Below, piece after piece: positions 1-8,965 of a stretch of DNA of 64,000 bases (position 1 is the first letter of the stretch; the number at the start of each line of letters is the position of its first letter). The notes beneath the pieces were generated by a model. The model ran no database searches. It worked only from the letters and a program-made list of their open reading frames with translations, and was not told the DNA's origin. The position numbers and the translations under genes were made by a program. Location of the stretch: positions 58,553 through 122,552 of the forward strand of contig NZ_JAKSXX010000147.1 of assembly GCF_022829385.1 (NCBI RefSeq). Direction: 5' to 3'. This DNA is from Methylobacterium sp. J-070. GTDB lineage: Bacteria; Pseudomonadota; Alphaproteobacteria; Rhizobiales; Beijerinckiaceae.

Positions 1-3000
1 AGGTTCGCCGTGCGCTCGTCCATGAGCCCCGCGAAGGCCTCGTGACGGTCGTCGAAGGCGTTGGCCAGCGTGTCGGCGCGCTGCGCCACCAGGGTGGCGA
101 ACAGGCGCATGCGGCTGTCGATGCGCTGGGTGAAGGCGTCGGCGCGGGCCTCGACCCCGCGGGCCAGAGTCTCGCTGTGCGCCTCCACGGCCTGCGCCAG
201 GGCCGCCGTGCGGCCCTCCACGACGCCGTCGAGGTCGCGCAGGCGGGTGTCGAAGATCTCGACCAGCGCGCCGGTGCGGCCGTGGGCGGCGTCTATCAGG
301 GCCTGGCTGCGGTCCTCGAGGAGTCCCGCGATGGTCGTCCGGGCCTGCTCGAAGGTCTCCCGCAGGGCCTCGATCCGTCCATCGACCCGCTCGGACACGT
401 CGCGGCCGGTTCCCTCGACGATCGCGCCGAGGCGGCCCTGCGTCCGCTCGAACAGGGTCTGCAGTTCGCCGGTCCGTTCCCGGAGGATCTCGGCGAGCTG
501 GGTTTCGCGCGTCTCGAGGAGGCCCGCGATGGCGGGGTTCACCTTCTCGATGGTCGCCTGCAGGGCCTGGGTCCGATGCTCGATCGTCCCGGCGATCTGG
601 CGCCCGCGGCTCTCGACCAAGCGGTCGATCTCGCCCTGCGCGCGCTCGAACAGGCCCTGCAGATCCGCCACGCGGGCGTCGAGCAGGTCGGCCATCTGGC
701 CCGGCGCCGCGTCGAGGGTCGTGCGCAGGCCCTCGGTCCGGGCCGCGATGGCGTCGGCGACGTCCTGGCCGCGCCCGTCCACGAGGTCGCGCAGGCCGTT
801 CTGGGCCTCCTCGAACAGGGTCTGGAGGCGCTGGGTCCGGGCGTCGAGGGTCGCGGCGAGCTGGCGCTCGCGGGTCTCGACCAGCGCCGAGACGGCGGCG
901 GGCGCCTCCTCCAGCACCGTGCGAAGGGACTGGATGCGGGCATCGACCGTGGCGGCGAAGCGGCCGCCGCCGCCCTCCACCATCGCGTCGAGGGCCGACT
1001 GCGCCTCCTCGAACAGGGTGCGCAGGGACTGGGCCCGGGCGGTGAGCGTGTCGGCGAGGCGGTTGCCCCGGCCTTCGACCAGGGTCTCGAGGCTGCCCAG
1101 CCGCTCGTCGAACAGGGTGCCGAGCTGCCGGGTCCGGTCGTCCAGAGCCCCGGTCGCCGTGCCGAACGCGCCCTCGAGGGCGGCGACCAGCGCCTGGCCG
1201 CGCCCGTCCAGCGCCTGGTGGATCGGGCCCATGCGGCCGTCGAGGGTGGCGGCCAGGGTGCCGGCGTGGTCGTCCAGCATCACGCGGATCTGGTTGGTGC
1301 GGTCGTCCAGAAGGGTGTGGACCGTGCGCACGCCGTCGTCGAGCAGGCCGCTGATGTCGGCGGTGCGGCTCGACAGGGTGTGGCCCAGGCGGCCCTCGCC
1401 GGCCTCCAGCATCCGCTCGGCGTCAGCGATGGTCTGCTGCAGCTTGGCGAGCACGCTCTCGCCGCGCTGGTCGATCAGCTCCGCGAGCGACGTGCCGCCG
1501 CGGTCGAGCAGGCGGGCGAGTTCGGTGATGCGGCCGCCGATCGCCCCGAACACGGCGCGGCCCTTCTCGTCGAGTTCCCCCGACAGGGTGGCGAGGCGCT
1601 CGTCGATGAGGCGGCCCAGCAGGTCGGCGCGCTCCGCGAAGGCGGCGCGGACGGCATCCGTGCGGGCGGTGAGCGTGGCGTCGGCGCTCTCGGCGTGCTC
1701 GTCGACCAGGCGGACGATCTCGGTGCCCCGGGCCGTCAGGGACGTCTCGAGGGCGCGGGTCGACTCCTCGATCGTCGCCGTGAGGGCGCGGACGCGCTCG
1801 GCCATGGCGCCGTCGAGGCCGCCGGTCCGGTCGGCGATCATCGCGACGAGGTCGCGGGTCCGGCCGGCCAGTTCCTCGTCCACCGCGCGGGTGCGCGCCT
1901 CGATGAGGCGGATCGCCTCGAAGGCCTGCACGCCGAAGCTCTCGTCCACGAGCCGGGCGCGCTCGTCCAGCGCCTCGGCGATCGCCTGCAGGCGGCCGAT
2001 CACGCCCGCGTCGAACCGGCCGGCGCTCGCCTCGATCCGGCGGGCGATCTCGTCCGTGTGCCGGGCGATGTCCTCCCCGAGCCCGGAGGTCCGGCCCTCC
2101 AGCATCTCGGCGAGGCCGCGATGACCCTCCGTCATGATGCGCGCCATCTCGTCGGTCCGGGCGCGCAGCGCCGCGTCCACCGCGTCGGCGCGGGAGCCGA
2201 GATGGCCGTCGATCTGGCTGACGAGGCCGGCCACAACCGCGCCGATCTCGGCGGCCCGCTTGACCGACCGCTCCTCCAGACCGCCGAGATGACCCTCGAT
2301 GAGGCTGCCGGCCTCGCGGGCCTGGGCCGAGATCGTCTCGGCCACGTCCCGGCCCTTGACGCTGATCAGCCGGTCCATCTCCTCGAGCCGCGCCCCCACG
2401 GTCTCGCCGAGCGCCGCGGTGTCGCGGCCGATGCGGTCGGCCAGGATGTCGCCGCGGGCGATGGTCTCCTGCAGGGCGGCGAGGCGGCTGCCCAGGGTCT
2501 CGTCGATCGCCCGGACCCGGCCGTCGGCCGTCTCGGCGAAGCTCGCGCCGGTCTGGCTGAGGGTGTCGGCGATGCGGGCCCCCTGGCTCGCCACCGCGAG
2601 CACGATGTCGCGGCCGGTGCCGCTGATCCGGGTCTGGGTCTCGTCGGCGTGGCTCGCCAGCAGCTGGGCGACGCCGCGGCCGTGCTCGCCGAAGGCGGCC
2701 TCCATCTCGCCGATCCGGGCGGCGAGGTCGGCCGAGATCGCCCGGGCGGCCTCGGCGAGGCTGCCGGTGGCGTCGCCGGTCCGCGCGGCGAGTTCGCGGT
2801 TGAGGTCGTCGAGGGCGGCGCGGACCATCGCGACCGCTTCCGTGCCCCGCGCGCCCAGGTCGGTGCCGGCCCGGTCGGCGGCGTCGCGGAACCGCGTCGT
2901 CAGGGCCGCGGTCTCGGCCTCTACGGCGCCGGTCACCTCGGCGGAGGCGCCGCGCAGGGTCTCCAGGGTGGCGATGAGCCGGGCGGTCGCGTCCTGCGTC

Positions 3001-5021
3001 CGCGCCTCGGCGGCCTCGCCCGCCTGGTCGGCGGCGGCGCGCAGCGCCTCGGCCGCTTCCCCGGTCCGCGCCGCGAGGGCGGCGGCGGACTCGGCCACGC
3101 GGCGCTCGAAGAGCTGAACGGTCGCCAGGCTGCGCGACTCGACCTCGCCCGACAGGTTCTCCACCGTCCCCCGCAGGGACCCGACCGCGGCCGCGGCCCC
3201 GGCCTCGAACCCCTGGCCCAGGGCCGAAAACGCCGATTCCAGGCTCGCCGTGGCCTCCTGCGCCCGGTGGGCGATGCCGCCGCCGGCGCGCTCGGCCGCC
3301 GTCGCGACCCGGTTCTCCAGGTCGGCGGCCCGGACCGTCACGGTCTCGTCGAGGCGCGCCGCGATGCCGTCCATGCGGTCGGCGAGGGCGCCGCCGCTGT
3401 CCGACAGCGCGTCGGCGATGCGCGCGGCGGTGCCGATCAACTCGTCGCGCACGAGGGCCGCCCGCGCCGTCAGGGTCTCGCCGGCACCGCCGGCCGCCAG
3501 CGCCAGGGCGGTCTGGGCGTCGCGCCCGCGGCCCTCGATGATCTCGGCCACCGACAGGCCGGCAGTCTCGATCTCGGCGCGCACGGCCGCGCCGCGGCCG
3601 GCGATCTCCCGGGTCAGGACCGAGCCGGTATCGGCGAAGCGTGCGGTGATCTCGGCCCCCATCGCGCCGAAACGCTCGGTCAGCTCGGAGCCGCGCGACA
3701 GGAACACCGTCTCCAGGCCGTTCACCGAGCGCTCGAAGCTCTCGCGCACGCTGCCGGCCTGCCGCTCCAGCGCCTCGCCCACCTGGGACCCGGTCTGGGA
3801 GAGGCTCCGGGCGAGGGCGCCGGTGTTCTCGGCCAGCCGGTCGGTGAGGGCGGTGCCGGCGGTCTCGAAGGCGCCCGTCACCTCGCCGGCGCGGGTCTCG
3901 AAGGCGCGGGTCAGGGTCTCGCCGACCTCCTGGATCGCGCCGCGCACCTCCTGGCTGGTGGCCGTGAGATTGTCGATGAGGTCGCTGCCGCGGGCGGTCA
4001 TCAGGCCGACGACCCGGTCGCCGGCCTCGCCCAGGGAAGCGGTGATCGCCTCGCCGCGGGTCTCCAGCGCACCGGTCACGCGCTCGCCCGCGCCGGTCAC
4101 CGCGGAGACGATCCGGTCGGAGGCGCCCTCAAGCTCCTGACTCAGGCTCTGGTGCGAGCCCGTGATGGCGTTGCGCACCCGGTCGGCGTTGGTGACGATC
4201 GCCTCCCGCTGCGCCACCAGCTCGTCGACGAGGGAGCGGATGCGGATCTCGTTGTCGGAATAGGCGCGCTCCAGCGTGGCGATCTCGCCGCGCACCAGGG
4301 TCTCCAGCTCGCCGGCGCGGGCCAGCGCCCGCTCGACGCCGTCGCCCACCGCCGCCACCTCGCGGCGCACGGTCTGCGACATGGTCAGGACCGCATCGGT
4401 GGAGAAGCTCTCGGGCTCGGCGAGCCGCACCGCGACCTCGCCGACCGCCCGGGCGACGAGGCGCATCTCCTGGGCGCGGACCGCCAGCATGGCGGCGATG
4501 ACGAACAGCACCACCGGGCCGAACAGGGCCGCGGCGCCGACGCTCGCCTGCAGGGCGGTGAGGCCCGCCACGACGCCGCGCAGGTCGCCCTCCGACTTCG
4601 TCCAGGCGATCAGCACCAGGGCGCCGATCCAGGCGAGGCCGGCGGCCAGCGCGACCAGGTAGGGCTTGGGCGAGGAGCGGACCCGCAGGGTCTGCTGCAG
4701 GATGCCGATGTTGCGCCGGTCGTCGTTGGCCACGAGGGACCGGTCGGGGGGCAGGAGCCCGCCCTCGCGGCGCGGGCGCTCCAGGCCGGGCGGAGGCAGG
4801 TCGGAGGCGAGGGGCGGGTCCAGGTCGAGCCGCGGCGGCATGGTGCGCCCGGCCGGGTCGCGGGCCCCGTCGAGGAGCGGATCGGCATCGCCGACGTCGG
4901 GCAGGCGCGGCTCGGCGCGGCCTTCGGAGGCGGTCGGCGTCAGGGCGTCGAGGTTCAGCGCCTGCTCGATCGCAGAGAGCGCGGCCTCGGCCGGGTCCTT
5001 CAGCTTCTTCTCGGTCGCCAT
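1..5021 (-). CDS. Giant membrane-anchored coiled-coil repeat protein (C-terminus beyond window)
   Basis: The minus-strand frame opens at 5021 (MATEKKLKDPAEAAL) and stays open to the left edge, giving about 1,673 visible residues without a stop. Residues 1-115 are acidic and proline-rich. Two hydrophobic segments (about 121-140 and 158-182) form a membrane hairpin. From about 190 onward the chain is one helical repeat array rich in Ala, Glu, Arg and Leu with almost no Pro or Cys. Units of 33 residues are clear in the distal half, each starting R-T/I-x-x-L and carrying a central L-V/L-E/D-x-R. The 33-residue (3 x 11) period resembles apolipoprotein A/E-type amphipathic helices. I know of no function for it. 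A structural role at the inner membrane is inference. The opposite strand is also open over this span (see findings), which reflects codon bias and not a second gene. Confidence 0.85.
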   Translation of the reverse strand, partial: MATEKKLKDPAEAALSAIEQALNLDALTPTASEGRAEPRLPDVGDADPLLDGARDPAGRTMPPRLDLDPPLASDLPPPGLERPRREGGLLPPDRSLVANDDRRNIGILQQTLRVRSSPKPYLVALAAGLAWIGALVLIAWTKSEGDLRGVVAGLTALQASVGAAALFGPVVLFVIAAMLAVRAQEMRLVARAVGEVAVRLAEPESFSTDAVLTMSQTVRREVAAVGDGVERALARAGELETLVRGEIATLERAYSDNEIRIRSLVDELVAQREAIVTNADRVRNAITGSHQSLSQELEGASDRIVSAVTGAGERVTGALETRGEAITASLGEAGDRVVGLMTARGSDLIDNLTATSQEVRGAIQEVGETLTRAFETRAGEVTGAFETAGTALTDRLAENTGALARSLSQTGSQVGEALERQAGSVRESFERSVNGLETVFLSRGSELTERFGAMGAEITARFADTGSVLTREIAGRGAAVRAEIETAGLSVAEIIEGRGRDAQTALALAAGGAGETLTARAALVRDELIGTAARIADALSDSGGALADRMDGIAARLDETVTVRAADLENRVATAAERAGGGIAHRAQEATASLESAFSALGQGFEAGAAAAVGSLRGTVENLSGEVESRSLATVQLFERRVAESAAALAARTGEAAEALRAAADQAGEAAEARTQDATARLIATLETLRGASAEVTGAVEAETAALTTRFRDAADRAGTDLGARGTEAVAMVRAALDDLNRELAARTGDATGSLAEAARAISADLAARIGEMEAAFGEHGRGVAQLLASHADETQTRISGTGRDIVLAVASQGARIADTLSQTGASFAETADGRVRAIDETLGSRLAALQETIARGDILADRIGRDTAALGETVGARLEEMDRLISVKGRDVAETISAQAREAGSLIEGHLGGLEERSVKRAAEIGAVVAGLVSQIDGHLGSRADAVDAALRARTDEMARIMTEGHRGLAEMLEGRTSGLGEDIARHTDEIARRIEASAGRFDAGVIGRLQAIAEALDERARLVDESFGVQAFEAIRLIEARTRAVDEELAGRTRDLVAMIADRTGGLDGAMAERVRALTATIEESTRALETSLTARGTEIVRLVDEHAESADATLTARTDAVRAAFAERADLLGRLIDERLATLSGELDEKGRAVFGAIGGRITELARLLDRGGTSLAELIDQRGESVLAKLQQTIADAERMLEAGEGRLGHTLSSRTADISGLLDDGVRTVHTLLDDRTNQIRVMLDDHAGTLAATLDGRMGPIHQALDGRGQALVAALEGAFGTATGALDDRTRQLGTLFDERLGSLETLVEGRGNRLADTLTARAQSLRTLFEEAQSALDAMVEGGGGRFAATVDARIQSLRTVLEEAPAAVSALVETRERQLAATLDARTQRLQTLFEEAQNGLRDLVDGRGQDVADAIAARTEGLRTTLDAAPGQMADLLDARVADLQGLFERAQGEIDRLVESRGRQIAGTIEHRTQALQATIEKVNPAIAGLLETRETQLAEILRERTGELQTLFERTQGRLGAIVEGTGRDVSERVDGRIEALRETFEQARTTIAGLLEDRSQALIDAAHGRTGALVEIFDTRLRDLDGVVEGRTAALAQAVEAHSETLARGVEARADAFTQRIDSRMRLFATLVAQRADTLANAFDDRHEAFAGLMDERTAN

Positions 5022-5309
5022 TCAACGCCTCGTCACACGGGTTCACCGGCACCTGGGGAGGCTGATGCCGGAGACGCAACACCCCGTTTACCATTACAAG
5101 ATTAGACGCGGGCAGCGATTGCCGATACCCGCGCCTCCGGCCGGCCCCAGGAAAGGTTAACCGAATGGTTACCGAGCCTGCCGTTCACCGCCTCCGCCAT
5201 CCTGCCGCAGGGACGGGGTCCGGCGCGATCCCCGACCGGCGAATCAGGGGGTGAATTTTGTGGATCAGGTCCGCAATCCCCGAAGAACACGCATCCCGGG
5301 AGCCCGAGC
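5022..5309. other. Divergent intergenic region between giant protein and hpt
   Basis: About 290 bases between divergently transcribed genes, so it should hold both promoters. A TTAA/TTAC pair lies near 5158-5173 but with an 8-base spacer. No confident -35/-10 pair was assigned. Confidence 0.4.
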
Positions 5310-5630
5310 ATGCAGGCCATCGACCGCGCGGCGCTGGACGCCCAGACCGGCGGCGACGCCGATCTCGCCCGCGAGGTCCTGGCGCTGTTCGCCGGGCAAT
5401 GCCGGTCGATCCTGCCCCGGCTCGCCGACCCCGCCGCGCCGCCGGACCGGCGCGCCGACCTCGCCCATACGCTGAAGGGCTCGGCCGCGGGCGTCGGCGC
5501 CGGGCGGGTGCACGCCCTCGCGGACGCCGCCGAGGCGCGCCTGCGCGCGGGTGACGGGCCGGTGCCGCTCGACGACCTCGCCGCGGCGGTCGCCATGGCG
5601 CTGGCGGAGATCGGGGATGCGCAGGCCTGA
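5310..5630 (+). CDS. Hpt domain histidine phosphotransfer protein
   Basis: 106 residues, a single Hpt domain. The phosphorylatable histidine is His53 in HTLKGSAAGVGA, the diagnostic HxxKGSA helix. Such proteins relay phosphoryl groups between hybrid histidine kinases and response regulators in the cytoplasm. A GGGAG sequence about 8 bases before the ATG supports the start. No kinase or response regulator lies beside it, so its partners are encoded elsewhere. The adjacent ferredoxin gene is functionally unrelated. The family assignment is firm; the pathway is unknown. Confidence 0.88.
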   Translation: MQAIDRAALDAQTGGDADLAREVLALFAGQCRSILPRLADPAAPPDRRADLAHTLKGSAAGVGAGRVHALADAAEARLRAGDGPVPLDDLAAAVAMALAEIGDAQA

Positions 5631-5777
5631 CGGCCGTCCCGTGACGGCTCCGGGCGATGCGGCGATCGATCCGGAACCGGTGTCAACCGCTGCGCTTGCA
5701 TTCCGCGGTCTCTGCCGCCAAGCAGGCACGCCGCCCGTCGGACTGAATGCGCTCGACGCGAGCCCGGAGCCCCAAGC

Positions 5778-6098
5778 ATGCCCAAGATCACCTACGTCGA
5801 CCATGCCGGGACGGAAAGAACCGTCGAAGGCAGCGTCGGCGCGACCGTGATGGAGACGGCTCTGCGCAACAACGTGCCGGGCATCGACGCGGAGTGCGGC
5901 GGCGCCTGCGCCTGCGCCACCTGCCACGTCTACGTCGCCGATGCGTGGATCGAGGTGGTCGGCAAGGCCCAGGACATGGAGCAGGACATGCTCGATTTCG
6001 CCAGCGACGTCCGCGAGAATTCCCGCCTGTCCTGCCAGATCAAGATCACCCCGGCGCTGGACGGGCTGGTGGTGACGACGCCGTCCCAGCAGGGGTAG
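5778..6098 (+). CDS. 2Fe-2S ferredoxin, adrenodoxin/putidaredoxin type
   Basis: 106 residues. Cys40, Cys46, Cys49 and Cys86 give the C-x5-C-x2-C...C ligand set of vertebrate-type [2Fe-2S] ferredoxins; Cys44 is an extra cysteine inside the loop. The sequence around [15 protein letters not shown] and the acidic stretch [10 protein letters not shown] are typical of the ISC-linked FdxB group, which donates electrons to iron-sulfur assembly and to P450s. GGAG sits about 8 bases before the ATG. No isc genes are adjacent here, so the assembly role is inferred from family only. Confidence 0.92.
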   Translation: MPKITYVDHAGTERTVEGSVGATVMETALRNNVPGIDAECGGACACATCHVYVADAWIEVVGKAQDMEQDMLDFASDVRENSRLSCQIKITPALDGLVVTTPSQQG

Positions 6099-6398
6099 GC
6101 CCTCCGGCGCCGGGCGTGCTTTCCGGCGAAGGGGATGCCGGTTCGGCGCAGGAACGCACACTGCAACAAGGTGCTGAAGCCGCTCCCTGTCGCAACGGGA
6201 TCGGGAACGGCTCGAACCGGGGGGCAAAAGAGAGTGCCCGCCTGCGATGCGGCCTGACTCACACGCCGTGCGCACGCCGCAGACGCCGTCGCGTCGGAGT
6301 GCCCACGGGGCTCGTGCGGGGCCAAGCCGTCGCGTGCGCCGTGTCGTTTTCCGAAAGCCCGCGACCACCGTTCGGGACGATGCTGCGGGAGCCTGCAC
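6099..6398. other. Intergenic region with no supported gene
   Basis: Roughly 300 bases between the ferredoxin gene and the toxin-antitoxin pair. Reading frames here are compositional shadows only. I see no hairpin terminator followed by a T-run and no clear promoter. Confidence 0.4.
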
Positions 6399-6629
6399 AT
6401 GACCAGGGCCGGGCTTCGGCAGGAACGGCGGCTGGAGACGTCCGGCGAGGCCGATCAGCGGCGTGAGGCTCGCCTCGCCGCCGAAGCGTCCACGCTGGCG
6501 GTCGCCGAGGCCGATATAGACGACGGTCGATACATCGCGGACGGCGACGTGGACGCCTGGCTCGATGCCTGGGCGAACGGGGAGCCGGTCGAGCTTCCTG
6601 AAGCCTCGGCCCATTCGCCCAAGCGCTGA
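6399..6629 (+). CDS. Putative antitoxin of a ParE-type pair
   Basis: 76 residues, basic at the N-terminus and acidic toward the C-terminus (EADIDDGRYIADGDVDAWLDAWANG). The short D-V-D-AWLD-W segment is common in antitoxins of ParD/RelB-like systems that sit just upstream of ParE toxins. It ends 17 bases before the next gene, which has the same orientation. The assignment rests mainly on size and on the downstream toxin, since this protein lacks a strong family signature. A slightly later start is possible. Confidence 0.6.
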   Translation: MTRAGLRQERRLETSGEADQRREARLAAEASTLAVAEADIDDGRYIADGDVDAWLDAWANGEPVELPEASAHSPKR

Positions 6630-6646
6630 TTGACGAACGTGGAACC

Positions 6647-6943
6647 GTGTCGTTTCGCGTCCGGATCTCCCGCGCGGCGGCGGCAGACCTCGCTTCCGTG
6701 CGAAGATGGCTGCGCCGGCCTGGCGCGGGGGAGAAGGCGGCGCACCGTCTGGCTCAGCTCAACAGAGCGTTTCGAGACCTGCGCCACACCCCGCTCGGAT
6801 GGCCGGACGGAGACCATGACGGGACGCGCTCCCGCAGCGTAGCGGGCCACCGGATCGTCGACACGATTGCCGACGATGAAGTCCCAGGCACCGTCGACGT
6901 GCTTCGCGTCCTCGGCCCCGGTCGGAGCCGGGCGCGGCATTGA
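6647..6943 (+). CDS. ParE/RelE-superfamily toxin
   Basis: 98 residues from a GTG start. The N-terminal pattern FRVRISRAAAADLASVRRWL is the strand-helix opening of ParE/RelE folds, and the end has the usual basic strand (TVDVLRVLGPGR) after a hydrophobic strand (HRIVDTIADDE). ParE members inhibit gyrase and RelE members cleave mRNA; the sequence does not settle which applies. The antitoxin gene precedes it by 17 bases, so the two are probably co-transcribed and autoregulated. The position between unrelated genes fits a mobile TA cassette. Confidence 0.7.
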   Translation: MSFRVRISRAAAADLASVRRWLRRPGAGEKAAHRLAQLNRAFRDLRHTPLGWPDGDHDGTRSRSVAGHRIVDTIADDEVPGTVDVLRVLGPGRSRARH

Positions 6944-6987
6944 CGCGCTGTCCGCTTCGTCACACCGGGCGAACGGCAGGTCCGCCC

Positions 6988-8163
6988 TCACCGCACCAGC
7001 GTCCGTGCGGCCGCGTCGAGCCCGTCGAGGGTGAGGGGGAACATGCGGCCCCCGACGAGCTGCCGCATCATGCCGATGGACTGGGTGTAGCCCCAGTGCG
7101 TCTCGGGCACCGGGTTCAGCCACGCCGCCTTCGGGAAGTGGGCGAGGAGCCGCTGCATCCAGACGGCGCCGGCCTCCTCGTTCCAGTGCTCCACCGAGCC
7201 GCCCGGCGTGGCGATCTCGTAGGGGCTCATCGAGGCGTCGCCCACGAACACCACCCGGTAGTCGCTGCCGTAGGTGCGGATCACGTCCAGGAGCGGCGTC
7301 TTCGCCTCGTGCCGGCGCCGGTTCTCGGTCCAGACCGCCTCGTAGGGACAGTTGTGGAAGTAGTAGTGCGCGAGGTGCTTGAACTCCGAGCGCGCCGCCG
7401 AGAACAGGGCCTCCGCCTGCTCGATGTGCCAGTCCATCGAGCCGCCGACATCGAGGAACAGCAGCACCTTCACGGCGTTGCGCCGCTCCGGCCGCAGCCG
7501 CACGTCGATGTAGCCCTGGCGGGCGCTCTCGCGGATCGTGCCGTCGAGGTCGAGTTCCTCCGCGGCGCCGGTCCGCGCGAAGCGGCGCAGGCGCCGCAGC
7601 GCGAGGCGCATGGTGCGCGCGCCGATCTCCCGGTCGTCGTCGAGATCCTTGAACTCCCGCTTGTCCCAGACCTTCACCGCCCGGAAGTTGCGGTTGCCGT
7701 CCTGGCCGATGCGGATCCCCTCGGGGTTGTAGCCGTAGGCGCCGAACGGCGAGGTCCCGCCGGTGCCGATCCATTTCGAACCGCCCTGGTGGCGCCCCTT
7801 CTGCTCGGCCAGCCGCTGCTTCAGGGTCTCGAACAGCGTGTCCCAGCCGAGCGCCTTCAGCTCCGCCTTCTCGGCCTCGGTCAGGTACTTCTCGGTGAGC
7901 TTGCGCAGCCACTCCTCCGGGATGGCGGCGGCCTCCACGGCCTCGCCGAGGGTCTCCAGCCCCTTGAACACGGTGCCGAACACCCGGTCGAACCGGTCGA
8001 GATGGGCCTCGTCCTTCACCAGGGCGGTGCGCGACAGGAAGTAGAACGCCTCGACGTCGCGCTCCGCGAGCCCCCGGTCGAGGGCGCCGAGCAGCGTCAG
8101 GTACTCCTTCAGGGAGACGGGGACCTTGGCGTCGCGCAGCGCCGTGAAGAATTGCAGCAGCAT
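6988..8163 (-). CDS. VWA domain protein, CoxE-like
   Basis: 391 residues from ATG at 8163 (MLLQFFTALRDAKVPVSL), the usual N-terminus of this family; the frame is open further upstream to 8280. The von Willebrand A domain is in the C-terminal half, with a MIDAS motif D238-V-G-G-S242-M followed by DWHIEQ. CoxE-type proteins work with a MoxR-family AAA ATPase in metal-cofactor insertion or complex remodelling. The MoxR gene normally found next door is at 13263 in this window, about 5 kb away and on the other strand. No CO-dehydrogenase genes are nearby. Function beyond metal-ion adhesion and ATPase partnership is inference. Confidence 0.85.
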   Translation of the reverse strand: MLLQFFTALRDAKVPVSLKEYLTLLGALDRGLAERDVEAFYFLSRTALVKDEAHLDRFDRVFGTVFKGLETLGEAVEAAAIPEEWLRKLTEKYLTEAEKAELKALGWDTLFETLKQRLAEQKGRHQGGSKWIGTGGTSPFGAYGYNPEGIRIGQDGNRNFRAVKVWDKREFKDLDDDREIGARTMRLALRRLRRFARTGAAEELDLDGTIRESARQGYIDVRLRPERRNAVKVLLFLDVGGSMDWHIEQAEALFSAARSEFKHLAHYYFHNCPYEAVWTENRRRHEAKTPLLDVIRTYGSDYRVVFVGDASMSPYEIATPGGSVEHWNEEAGAVWMQRLLAHFPKAAWLNPVPETHWGYTQSIGMMRQLVGGRMFPLTLDGLDAAARTLVR

Positions 8164-8498
8164 CCCGCGAGAACGCGCCAGCCAGGCGTCCGGGTCAAGT
8201 CGGGGCGAATCGGGCGCCGCCGGACCAAGCTTGGCCAGATTTCCCCGGATCGATCCCGAATCTTCGACATTGGTCGACAAGATTCAGCACTGTGTCCGCG
8301 GCCGATTCCAGGGGCTGAGCGAGTCTCCGCACGCGCTTGGGACTCATAACCTGGGCATAAGTCATCGAATCTGTTGATATGTGCCCCGCCAAGCCTCGGA
8401 GGGTCACTCATTCAGTCATGGGAATCGCTCAACTCGGTGCATCGAGTATGTGCGGACGCGGCGACGCGGGCCGTACAGAGCAAGCGAGGAGACCCGCG
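8164..8498. other. Divergent intergenic region
   Basis: About 335 bases between the CoxE-like gene (minus) and the 135-residue gene (plus). Locally richer in A and T than the flanking genes, as expected for a double promoter region. Short reading frames cross it but none has family support. Confidence 0.4.
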
Positions 8499-8906
8499 AT
8501 GGCGGTCATCCTGCGGAATCTGACGGAATTCAAGCGGTTTCTCGGGAAGCCGGGCGCGACGATTCAGCTGGTGCGCAACACCTTCATGGACCGTCAGCCG
8601 CAGGCGACGCAACAGGCTTATCGCGACAAGGGCATGTACGCGCCGCGCGCCGTCCAGGCCCTGTCGCGCAAGGCGGCGGTGTTCACCCTCCGGGGCTATC
8701 CCGGGACGGTCTGGCTCTACTGGGACAAGGGCGCCCGCGGCTGGCGCTTCTCCGGGGATACCGTGACGGTGCCCCTGGTCACGGGTCTCGGGCCGGCGGA
8801 CGAGCTGGTCTACCGCTGCAGCTTCGCCGACGGGTTCGAGCCCGCCCCCCGCAGCCGCGTGGCGCGGCGGGCCAAGCTGGAGGAGGCCCATCCCGCCCTG
8901 GTCTAG
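8499..8906 (+). CDS. Conserved hypothetical protein, 135 aa
   Basis: Start chosen at ATG 8499 (MAVILRNLTEFKRFLG) because GAGGA lies 8 bases upstream; the frame is open earlier but the extension reads as non-coding. The protein is soluble and basic, without signal peptide or membrane segment. Visible features are an N-terminal helix, a central region with QATQQAYRDKGMYAPRAVQ, and a beta-rich stretch containing TVWLYWDKGARGWRFSGDT. I do not recognise a characterised family. It stands alone between divergent and convergent neighbours. Confidence 0.7.
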   Translation: MAVILRNLTEFKRFLGKPGATIQLVRNTFMDRQPQATQQAYRDKGMYAPRAVQALSRKAAVFTLRGYPGTVWLYWDKGARGWRFSGDTVTVPLVTGLGPADELVYRCSFADGFEPAPRSRVARRAKLEEAHPALV

Positions 8907-8965
8907 CCGCCGCCGGGCGGGGATCCGCGAGAGGCGCCCGATACGCCCACGATGCGGCCTGCGGG

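Noticed and set aside
5155..5175. CtrA box before hpt/giant gene
   Set aside because: TTAA and TTAC are spaced by eight bases, not seven, and the second half is not TTAA.
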